This document shows positions 7,772 through 13,318 of a DNA stretch of 43,006 bases, one piece after another. Each line of letters begins with the position of its first letter. Position 1 is the stretch's first letter. The position numbers and the translations under genes were made by a program. Below the pieces are notes generated by a model. It had not been told where the DNA came from. It saw nothing but the letters and a program-made list of their open reading frames with translations, and did no database searches. The stretch is from Acidobacteriota bacterium (GTDB taxonomy: Bacteria > Acidobacteriota > Vicinamibacteria > Vicinamibacterales > UBA2999), in the NCBI GenBank assembly GCA_016184455.1, contig JACPCS010000057.1, positions 1 to 43,006 of the forward strand. The letters are read 5' to 3'.

Positions 7772-8001
7772 GAGTCGCGCGGGAGTGAGCGGGCCTGGGC
7801 GCGACGGAGCGACGTGTCCAGGCGGCTCTCTTCGGTGGCATACACAGCATCGAGCCGTGCGGTCACCTTGCGGCTCTGGTGTTTGGCCACGTAGTCGGCC
7901 AACGCCGTGGCATACAGCCGACTGCGCGACACGCCGAGGCGTTTGCCGAGCGTCTCGGCAGATTCAAACAGGTCATCGGGAATGGACAGCGCGACTTTCA
8001 T
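7765..8001 (-). CDS. mazE: Ribbon-helix-helix antitoxin of the MazEF module
   Basis: 78 residues. The N-terminal MKVALSIPDDLFESAETLGKRLG is a ribbon-helix-helix DNA-binding segment, followed by SRSRLYATALADYV and a basic, disordered tail that would wrap the toxin. The stop overlaps the mazF start. The ATG sits inside a 23-base palindrome with no Shine-Dalgarno upstream, so the mRNA may be leaderless. Confidence 0.85.
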   Translation of the reverse strand: MKVALSIPDDLFESAETLGKRLGVSRSRLYATALADYVAKHQSRKVTARLDAVYATEESRLDTSLRRAQARSLPRDSW

Positions 8002-8022
8002 ACCGTAGTATTACCACGGTAT
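8000..8022 (-). promoter_or_regulatory. Palindromic operator overlapping the antitoxin start codon
   Basis: ATACCGTGGTAATACTACGGTAT (minus strand, shown here as its two arms ATACCGT and ACGGTAT around GGTAATACT) is palindromic except for one mismatched pair. TAATAC lies 7-12 bases before the ATG, as expected for a -10 box of a leaderless transcript. Autoregulation by the RHH antitoxin is inferred. Confidence 0.6.
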
Positions 8023-8039
8023 GGGCACTGGAACAAGCT

Positions 8040-8135
8040 GCCCAACCAGCGGCTGCACCCGTCGGCGGCCGCGCGATGTTCGAGCTGGTTTGAGCGGTCG
8101 TGGGCGGCCGCCGCGGCTGATGCGGCCCGTTGGGC
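8040..8135 (+). repeat. Integron attC site F
   Basis: R'' GCCCAAC (8040-8046) and R' GTTGGGC (8129-8135). Inner arms GGCGGCCGC and GCGGCCGCC pair, but the outer L''/L' match is weaker than at the neighbouring sites. Confidence 0.75.
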
Positions 8136-8180
8136 AGACCGACACGATGAACGAAACGGCGATATGAGATTATTTCGTTC

Positions 8181-8657
8181 GTGTCAACGGTCTACGTCGA
8201 AACGACCATCGTCAGCTACTTGACGGCGCGACGAAGCCGAGACGTGGTGCTTGCCGCCCACCAGACTGTGACGCGCGCTTGGTGGCGAGGACGGACGGCA
8301 TACCAGTTGCGAGTCTCGCAGTTGGTGCTCGACGAGGCCGCGGCTGGCGATCAGCTCTTGCGGGCGCGTCGACTCCGGGCGCTGCGAGGTATCCCCGTCC
8401 TTGCCCTCACGGACTCGGCGACCCGACTTGCAAAGGAGTTGGTCCGGCAAGGGGCCCTACCCGAGAAGGCCACGGTCGATGCATTTCACATCGGGGTGGC
8501 CGCGGCTCACCAGGTGACGTACCTGCTGACGTGGAACTGCAAGCATCTGGCGAACGCGGCGATGCGTGGTACGATCGAAGCTGTCTGTCGCTCCGAAGGT
8601 CTGAACCCGCCGATCATCTGCACGCCTGAGGAGCTGCCCGCGAGGAAGCCGTCATGA
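8181..8657 (+). CDS. VapC-like PIN-domain toxin
   Basis: 158 residues from GTG 8181, beginning MSTVYVETTIVSYLT as in a PIN-domain subfamily that has Glu at the first acidic position. Further acidic or polar residues fit the active site: LVLDEAAAGD, then KATVDAFHIGVAAAH and TWNCKHLAN. PIN toxins are Mg-dependent ribonucleases. A downstream gene overlaps by four bases (ATGA), giving a toxin-first order. The alternative start is limited because attC F ends only 46 bases upstream. Confidence 0.82.
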   Translation: MSTVYVETTIVSYLTARRSRDVVLAAHQTVTRAWWRGRTAYQLRVSQLVLDEAAAGDQLLRARRLRALRGIPVLALTDSATRLAKELVRQGALPEKATVDAFHIGVAAAHQVTYLLTWNCKHLANAAMRGTIEAVCRSEGLNPPIICTPEELPARKPS

Positions 8658-8878
8658 AGCGCCAGGACTCAATCATCGAGGATCTCCACAAGCTCCGAGA
8701 GCGGATCGGTCGGGCCCATGACTTCGATGTCGATCGAATCGCCGCGACCATCCGCCAACACGAACGTGAAGCTGCTCGGGCTCTCGTCGAGGCAACACGA
8801 AAACCGAAGCGTCGGGTCAGGCCTCGTCGTCGAAAGGCTGCCCAACCTCTATCAGCCCTCCCCCCGTCAAGTGGGTAG
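8654..8878 (+). CDS. Putative antitoxin of the PIN-domain toxin
   Basis: 74 residues: MKRQDSIIEDLHKLRERIGR, then FDVDRIAATIRQHEREAARALVEATRK. The N-terminal half matches the short helical antitoxins found downstream of this PIN subfamily. The C-terminus may be wrong: another frame covering 8770-8930 (VERLPNLYQPSPRQ) ends with a TAA that falls in the R'' core of attC G, as real genes in this array do. A one-base shift near 8795-8830 would join the two, so a frameshift is possible. Confidence 0.65.
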   Translation: MKRQDSIIEDLHKLRERIGRAHDFDVDRIAATIRQHEREAARALVEATRKPKRRVRPRRRKAAQPLSALPPSSG

Positions 8879-8924
8879 ATCTTCTCCGTCCGGTCGTCGA
8901 TCCAAGAAGACGCGCGACCGTAAG

Positions 8925-8931
8925 AGATAAC
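8925..8931 (+). repeat. attC site G, R'' core left of the IS1111-type element
   Basis: AGATAAC contains the TAA stop of the frame described at the preceding antitoxin. The rest of the site lies 1.5 kb away at 10460-10523, beyond the insertion sequence. Confidence 0.65.
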
Positions 8932-9357
8932 CTCCGAATCACCGCGTCCCCTTTCAGTGCCTTTCAGTGCCGTCTTCGTTTCCAGCGCTGGCCCTTCGTC
9001 GAGGACGGAGGACCCAACACCTGTTGAGGCTCACGCGCCGCGTGACGAAGCGCGAGGGTCGTGAGACCCGCGCGGCCTAGAAACTCATTCGGGCCCTCAT
9101 ACCGGCCTCCTCATGACGAGCGACGTCGCGTACGCGCGTCCGTTGTCGCCAGGCTCGGGGGAGGGGCAGCCCATCCCGTGAACGCGTGGGCCTGGCGAGG
9201 GAGAGAGCGGGCGTCCCATCACCGGCTGCTCGCTGCCGGACCTCAGGCTCCTGATCGTCGGCTCGTGGCGCTCTGCGGCGCACGCGTGGTCACGATCGGT
9301 GACGAGCTCGGTCCCGTGGCTCGAGTTAGACGTCTGGCTCGCCCGCTCCCTGCCCCG
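8932..9357 (-). ncRNA. 3' non-coding end of the IS1111-like element, candidate bridge RNA region
   Basis: No coding frame is convincing across these 426 bases. IS1111-group elements carry the RNA that guides target and donor choice in the non-coding end downstream of the transposase, so this is the expected place. CTTTCAGTGC is repeated in tandem at 8951-8970. No RNA structure was computed. Confidence 0.35.
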
Positions 9358-10371
9358 CTACGCCGCGCGGAACGTCTCCATCGAGAAGACCGTCCCCCGC
9401 GAGAGCATGTAAAAGACCGCGCGCCCGATCTTGTGCGCGAGAATGGAGAGCGCCTTCCCTGTGCCGTGCTTCTTCTCGATCCCCGCCAGGATCTGCTTGC
9501 CGTCCTTCGTATGGCGCAGGAACAGATGGACGGTCCCCATTGTCGCGCCCCCCGTCCCGAGCGTCTTGCCGCCGGAGGTCTTCACGCACTTGACCAACCG
9601 GGCATAGGACGCACATTCCTGCACGCGATCAAAGCGCGTGACATCGTGAATCTCGTAGAGGATCGTCAGCGCCAAGACCTTCCCGATGCCGGGGACTGAT
9701 CGCAGCCGGTGAAACGCATCGGCATCGTGGCGCTTCGCCTCCCGAACGATGGTGAGTTCGAGGTCGACGATGAGGGTGTCGTACTGGTCGATCAATGCCA
9801 GGTCTACGTCCACACTCTTCCGGACACTCGGATCGGGGAAATGCGCGCTCACGCCGTCGCGGTTGGCGGGAGACGCGAGACGCCGCTCGACCGCTGGAAG
9901 ATCGTATTGGGCGCGGGTGTTCTGCATGTGCGCCAGCCGTTCGCCGCGCGTGCGCACCAGATGCAGCCGACGGCGAAGGAGATCCCGGGTCGACCGCATG
10001 GCGGCGGGGTACACGTAGGCCTGCGGTAGCAGGCCGCCGCGCAAGAGGCTCGCGATCTTGTGTGAGTCGATCTTGTCGTTCTTGGCCTTGCCGCCGTGGA
10101 TGGCTTTCATCGCCAGGGCGTGTCCGAGCACGAACGCGATGCCCTCCGCGGCGCAGACGTCCGCGAGCCAATACCACGTGAACATGCACTCAGCCGCCAC
10201 GACCAGATCCTCCCGGTACGGGGCCACGATCTCGAGGAACGCCTCAGCCGTCGATTTCACATTGCGATGCACGAGGATCTGACCGGCTGAGTCCAGGATG
10301 CAGATGTACATCGTCTTGACGTGGAGATCGATTCCGCAATAGTGCCGATGCTGCCGGTTGTAGAATCTCAT
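9358..10371 (-). CDS. IS110 family transposase (IS1111 group)
   Basis: 337 residues from ATG 10371 (MRFYNRQHRHYCGIDLH), chosen for AGGAGGAG just upstream rather than the in-frame ATG at 10458. DEDD residues appear in CGIDLHVKTMY, VVAAECMFTWYW and KAKNDKIDSHKIA; LRSVPGIGKVLALTILYEI and a Ser in VKTSGGK follow. Near residues 270-285, GTVHLFLRHTKDGKQ lacks the ~12 residues that family members usually have between the VHL-like and FLRH-like motifs, so an in-frame deletion may impair it. It would carry out RNA-guided recombination with serine and DEDD chemistry. Confidence 0.88.
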   Translation of the reverse strand: MRFYNRQHRHYCGIDLHVKTMYICILDSAGQILVHRNVKSTAEAFLEIVAPYREDLVVAAECMFTWYWLADVCAAEGIAFVLGHALAMKAIHGGKAKNDKIDSHKIASLLRGGLLPQAYVYPAAMRSTRDLLRRRLHLVRTRGERLAHMQNTRAQYDLPAVERRLASPANRDGVSAHFPDPSVRKSVDVDLALIDQYDTLIVDLELTIVREAKRHDADAFHRLRSVPGIGKVLALTILYEIHDVTRFDRVQECASYARLVKCVKTSGGKTLGTGGATMGTVHLFLRHTKDGKQILAGIEKKHGTGKALSILAHKIGRAVFYMLSRGTVFSMETFRAA

Positions 10372-10459
10372 TCGGCTCTCCTCCTGCGGATACGCGCATG
10401 CCCCTCCGCTGAGCCTACCCAGTTGGTAGGTGCAGGGGGAGGGCTGAATAAGAATCACC

Positions 10460-10523
10460 GGCTTGCAGCCGGCGGCGGCTGATGCGACCCTCAGCGCCGC
10501 GGCTCAACGCGAAGCCGTTGACG
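10460..10523 (+). repeat. attC site G, right part
   Basis: GGCTTGCAGCCGGCGG forms the L'' side and GCGGCTCAACGCGAAGCC the L' side, with GTTGACG as R' (10517-10523). GGCTT pairs with AAGCC and AGCCG with CGGCT, with an uneven bulge. Together with AGATAAC at 8925 it makes a site split by the IS1111-like element. Confidence 0.7.
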
Positions 10524-10553
10524 GCCGAAACAGCCTGTTCGTGACGGAACCGG

Positions 10554-11312
10554 ATGATGTTACAGGCGTGGAATGTTATCCTCCGTGCCCTCGACACTGA
10601 GCCACGCTCAGTTCATCAGATTCGCGGAGCGTCTGGCTTTCCGCATCACGTACTCGCCTTGGGAGTTGATGAACGGCGCAGGCGCTTAATCATCATCTCG
10701 CCCGAGGCTGATCCGCGGGTGGCGGCAATTATTCAGGCGGATATTCAAGCCCTCGACAGCTCGATACACGTGCTGACTGCGAGGCCCATTCTTCTGGACA
10801 TGGGGGATTTCGGACGTGTTATCGCCGAAAGTGCACGGACCAAAGAGGTGAGTCGGGAACAGATGTGGGAGGCCATGTACTCTCAACGCGACAACCTTGG
10901 AAAGCGTTTCGAGCTTCTCCACCATTTCGTCGGTAATGGCCCGGATCAACTTCCCGCAGGCTATATGGTGGAGGCCATGGCGCAACAGACGCTCCTTCTT
11001 GATCCTCCAAAGCAGTCGCCGGCGGTCGCCGAGCGGGCGGACAGTTCGACAATTACCGAATTGGCAAACAGCAGAATGGACATATCGGTATTTGACGGGC
11101 TCGACGTGCTACGGGGAGATCGCCAAGCCGGTATATGCCCACTTCCACTCGCGCAGATGTCAGACCAGGAGCTTGAAACGGTCATCTCAGGAACGGATGT
11201 TGATGCCGCAGAAAGCGTCCTCCATCAGCACGACGTGCGTATCGTGACGGCGTATCGGCCGAACGCTGACGAATGGGAATCTGATCTGAAATCGAGGAAG
11301 GGGCGGAAATGA
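10554..11312 (+). CDS. Unknown protein ending in a DUF4258-like toxin tail
   Basis: 252 residues. I do not recognise the first ~225: they contain VDERRRRLIIISPEADPR, IIQADIQALDSSIHVLTARPILLDM and long charged helices, and look soluble. The last ~25 (VRIVTAYRPNADEWESDLKS plus a basic end) look like the C-terminus of DUF4258-type toxins, which usually end in I(V/T)TVYxPD..W. The usual DUF4258 core is missing. The gene overlaps the downstream YgiT-type gene by four bases (ATGA), exactly as a DUF4258 toxin would. It may be a fusion formed by deletion. Start: ATG-ATG at 10554-10559 with no clear ribosome binding site. Confidence 0.6.
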   Translation: MMLQAWNVILRALDTEPRSVHQIRGASGFPHHVLALGVDERRRRLIIISPEADPRVAAIIQADIQALDSSIHVLTARPILLDMGDFGRVIAESARTKEVSREQMWEAMYSQRDNLGKRFELLHHFVGNGPDQLPAGYMVEAMAQQTLLLDPPKQSPAVAERADSSTITELANSRMDISVFDGLDVLRGDRQAGICPLPLAQMSDQELETVISGTDVDAAESVLHQHDVRIVTAYRPNADEWESDLKSRKGRK

Positions 11313-11530
11313 AGTGCCGAGTGTGCGGCAGCACCTTGCGGGCGTCGATCACTGATTTACCGTTCAAGGTGAGCGACCGGACGATCGTAATCCTGAAAGA
11401 CCTTCCGGTCGAGCAGTGTGACGCCTGCAGTGAGTACCTCATCGCAGACGCGGTGTTTGCGAAGGCGGAGGCACTGCTCTCAGGAGTCGACGCGTCGGTC
11501 GAACTCGAAATCATTCCGTTCGCGGCTTGA
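11309..11530 (+). CDS. YgiT-type zinc-finger antitoxin
   Basis: 73 residues with paired CxxC motifs: MKCRVCG at the start and VEQCDACSEYL in the middle, followed by a helix FAKAEALLSGVD. This is the YgiT/MqsA-N-type zinc finger found as the antitoxin of DUF4258 and MqsR-like toxins. No C-terminal helix-turn-helix domain is present, as usual for the short form. It is translationally coupled to the preceding gene by an ATGA overlap. Confidence 0.82.
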   Translation: MKCRVCGSTLRASITDLPFKVSDRTIVILKDLPVEQCDACSEYLIADAVFAKAEALLSGVDASVELEIIPFAA

Positions 11531-11539
11531 CGACACGAG

Positions 11540-11620
11540 GGCTAACCAGGCGATGGACCAGACGCCGCGTCGGGCCGCTCTCGCGTCCCTCCCGGCGCTG
11601 GTCATCGCCGATCGCTGGGC
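11540..11620 (+). repeat. Integron attC site H
   Basis: R'' GGCTAAC (11540-11546) and R' GCTGGGC (11614-11620, one change from GTTGGGC). GGCGAT[G]GACCAG pairs exactly with CTGGTCATCGCC, leaving G unpaired. Confidence 0.88.
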
Positions 11621-11663
11621 CGACGATGCGAGGCCAGCCTTCCGACGATGGTAGGATTCCACT

Positions 11664-11846
11664 ATGCCCACTGAGACTGATAAGCAGCGCGCACTGGAAG
11701 CGATCCAGGCGTTGCCGGACGGCGCTACGATCGACGACGCGATTGAGCGGCTGTGCTTCATCGCGAAGATCGAAGAGGGGTTGCGGCAATCGCGGGCGGG
11801 ACAGGTCGTTAGTCACGAAGAGGTTAAGAAGCGCTTTCTCGGGTGA
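11664..11846 (+). CDS. ParD-like antitoxin, module 1
   Basis: 60 residues: ALPDGATIDDAIERLCFIAKIEEGL then VVSHEEVKKRFLG. This short antitoxin type pairs with ParE/RelE-fold toxins. Its last codons overlap the toxin start (GTGA). It is clearly paralogous to the antitoxin at 12676-12858, with DDAIE and FxAKIEEGL shared. Confidence 0.82.
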   Translation: MPTETDKQRALEAIQALPDGATIDDAIERLCFIAKIEEGLRQSRAGQVVSHEEVKKRFLG

Positions 11847-12136
11847 CAACCCTGCAGTGGACCGAGCGCGCTCAGGCCGACTTGGCCGCGATTCGCGCGT
11901 TCATCGAGGCTGACTCGCCTCACTATGCCGGCGTCACCGTCAGCCGAATCCTACACGCGGTGGGCCGCCTTCAGGACTTTCCGCAATCGGGTCGGGTCGT
12001 TCCCGAATACGTCGATCCAGCCGTCCGGGAAGTTGTTCTGCGGCCCTATCGCATCGTTTACCGGATCGTAGGTGCGGACGACATTCACGTGCTCACCGTC
12101 CATCACGGAGCGCGCGGAGAGATCCGAGGCCTCTAG
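11843..12136 (+). CDS. ParE/RelE-type toxin, module 1
   Basis: 97 residues from GTG 11843: LQWTERAQADLAAIRAFIEADSP, RLQDFPQSGRVVPEY, then REVVLRPYRIVYRIVG and a C-terminal VLTVHHGAR. These are the conserved positions of the RelE/ParE superfamily, which poisons gyrase or ribosome-bound mRNA. It is coupled to its antitoxin by a four-base overlap. Its cassette lost its own attC: only GCCCAAC (12148-12154) follows before an unrelated gene fragment. Confidence 0.88.
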   Translation: MTTLQWTERAQADLAAIRAFIEADSPHYAGVTVSRILHAVGRLQDFPQSGRVVPEYVDPAVREVVLRPYRIVYRIVGADDIHVLTVHHGARGEIRGL

Positions 12137-12147
12137 CCAGATGGGCG

Positions 12148-12154
12148 GCCCAAC
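12148..12154 (+). repeat. Isolated R''-like core at a broken cassette junction
   Basis: GCCCAAC follows the ParE gene at the distance expected for an attC, but the next bases (AAGACTCTTTGG) are coding sequence of the DUF2971 fragment and no arms follow. The rest of the attC and the start of the next cassette are missing. Confidence 0.55.
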
Positions 12155-12546
12155 AAGACTCTTTGGAAACGATACGCAGGAGACGGGGCCGGCGTGTGCG
12201 TTGAACTCGAAGTGCCCAACAGCCTCATCGGTACCAACTGCATCGTGTCATCTATTCGGACGATAAGCGAATTCACGTCGACAAGTTTCTTCGGGCGCGG
12301 CTCGATCCGCGCCAGGCCGCAGACGTCTACGCCGTATCGCTGCTATCGAAGCCAACCTCCTGGGCGCCGGAAGAAGAGATTCGGTTTATCTCGAAGAGAC
12401 AGCAGATAAACGTCGTAATCGACGGAACGGTAATAACTCGCGTGATCATGGGATGCCGGCTGACACCGGCTGCGACCGAGCGGCTTCGAGAGATGGCTGG
12501 CGTGATCCCTGTTGTGCCTCGGGCCTGCCCGATGGTAACGGCCTGA
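12155..12546 (+). pseudogene. DUF2971 gene fragment, 5'-truncated and frameshifted
   Basis: The first frame reads KTLWKRYAGDGAGVCVELEV, the LW..Y..G..GVC.E.EV signature of DUF2971 proteins. Around 12228-12240 homology moves to another frame, which continues HRVIYSDDKRIHVDKFLRAR, SWAPEEEIRFISK and VIMGCRLTPAATERL to a TGA at 12544-12546. The N-terminal half of the family is absent and there is no start codon. The TGA lies in the R'' core of attC J, so the 3' end of the cassette is genuine. DUF2971 function is not established. Confidence 0.75.
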
Positions 12547-12621
12547 CCCTGCGCTGAAGCCGACGCCGCGCGGCGGTGCTATCCTGACGCCGCGCGGCGC
12601 GGCTTAGCGCCACCGTTGGGC
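12541..12621 (+). repeat. Integron attC site J
   Basis: R'' GCCTGAC (12541-12547, with TGA in place of TAA) and R' GTTGGGC (12615-12621). GCGCT[G]AAGCCG pairs perfectly with CGGCTTAGCGC. The AAGCCGACGCCGC and GGCGCGGCTTA stretches closely resemble the well-known attC of aadA cassettes. Confidence 0.92.
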
Positions 12622-12675
12622 CGACAGGACGCAATCCCACGGGAACAAATGGGTGAGGGGGTAGAATCAGAACGA

Positions 12676-12858
12676 ATGGCAAATCGCATTACTCGGGATC
12701 GCATGGTTGAAGTGATTCGCAGACTGCCTGCGGATGCGACGGTCGATGACGCGATTGAGCAGTTGGTCTTCCTCGCGAAAATCGAAGAAGGCCTGGCGCA
12801 GCTTGATCGTGGTGAGGGCGTCCCGCATGATGAGGTGAAGCGGCGTCTTGGCCTGTGA
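12676..12858 (+). CDS. ParD-like antitoxin, module 2
   Basis: 60 residues from ATG 12676 (MANRITRDRMVEVIRRLPAD), then VDDAIEQLVFLAKIEEGLAQ and VPHDEVKRRLGL. An upstream in-frame start at 12616 lies in attC J and would add 20 unrelated residues. It overlaps the toxin gene by GTGA and is a diverged copy of module 1. Confidence 0.82.
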   Translation: MANRITRDRMVEVIRRLPADATVDDAIEQLVFLAKIEEGLAQLDRGEGVPHDEVKRRLGL

Positions 12859-13148
12859 TCGAGCTGGTCTGGTCTCCGCGAGCCATCGCTGACCTCGAAG
12901 AGATCCGCGCATATATCGCAACCGACTCGCCCGCTTGGGCAGACCTTACCGTGCGCCGCCTCGTGGCCTCGGTAGAGCGTCTCCGGGAGTACCCCGACTC
13001 AGGCCGCATGGTGCCGGAGCGCCAGTCCGCCGAGTTGCGCGAAGTGGTCTCGGGGAAGTTCCGAATCGTGTATCGCCGGAAACCTGACCTTGTGGAAATC
13101 GCAACGGTGTTCCGGGGGTCACGAGATTTCCCAATCGCCGAGGTGTAG
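12855..13148 (+). CDS. ParE/RelE-type toxin, module 2
   Basis: 97 residues: ELVWSPRAIADLEEIRAYIA, RLREYPDSGRMVPER, REVVSGKFRIVYRRKPD and a C-terminal VFRGSRDF. It has the same architecture and length as module 1 but clearly diverged sequence, so the two were probably acquired as separate cassettes. The last cassette of the array is closed by a weak attC. Confidence 0.88.
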   Translation: MIELVWSPRAIADLEEIRAYIATDSPAWADLTVRRLVASVERLREYPDSGRMVPERQSAELREVVSGKFRIVYRRKPDLVEIATVFRGSRDFPIAEV

Positions 13149-13152
13149 CGCG

Positions 13153-13217
13153 GCCCAACCGCTTGCGCCGTCGGCGGCCTGGCGCGATCATGGCCGGCGC
13201 GGCTGAAGCCGCAGGCT
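13153..13217 (+). repeat. Degenerate terminal attC site K
   Basis: R'' GCCCAAC (13153-13159) is clear, and GTCGGCGGCC and GGCCGGCGCGGCTGAAGC form partial arms. The R' core is decayed (about GCAGGCT). This is the last site before the chromosomal S46 gene, where a worn terminal attC is expected. Confidence 0.6.
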
Positions 13218-13240
13218 AGCGCATTTTTCAAATGCGTCTA

Positions 13241-13318
13241 GCGCGGATTTGTGGGGCGAGCCTTTCAGGCTCGCCTCGCGAACCCGAAGGGTTCGCGCCA
13301 CAGAAACGAAATCCGCGC
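13241..13318. repeat. Palindromic double-hairpin repeat, copy 1
   Basis: Two adjacent hairpins (GGCGAGCC TTTC AGGCTCGCC and GCGAACCC GAA GGGTTCGC) sit inside outer arms GCGCGGATTT (13241-13250) and AAATCCGCGC (13309-13318). A nearly identical copy lies inverted at 21546-21598. Here it supplies the last codons and stop of the S46 peptidase gene. Confidence 0.85.

Larger units (their letters stand above)
8932..10459 (-). mobile_element. IS110 family (IS1111-like) element inserted in an attC site
   Basis: About 1.53 kb between the R'' core (8925-8931) and the L'' arm (from 10460) of attC G. GAATCACC occurs near both ends (8936-8943 and 10452-10459) as a short direct repeat; exact termini are uncertain. 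The transposase gene starts about 90 bases from the right end and leaves about 426 non-coding bases after its stop, an arrangement typical of the IS1111 group. IS1111-group elements that target attC sites are known. Confidence 0.75.

Noticed and set aside
8840-8846. GCCCAAC resembling an attC R'' core inside the PIN-toxin antitoxin gene
   Set aside because: No L'' arm or matching R' follows, and a better core (AGATAAC) lies at 8925 next to the insertion sequence.
8936-10459. GAATCACC at both ends as a target site duplication of the IS1111-like element
   Set aside because: Removing one copy leaves about nine extra bases between R'' and L'', unlike the other attC sites. It may belong to the element instead, so I did not call it a duplication.
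12148-12154. GCCCAAC after the ParE gene as a complete attC
   Set aside because: The bases that follow code for a DUF2971 fragment, and no palindromic arms exist.
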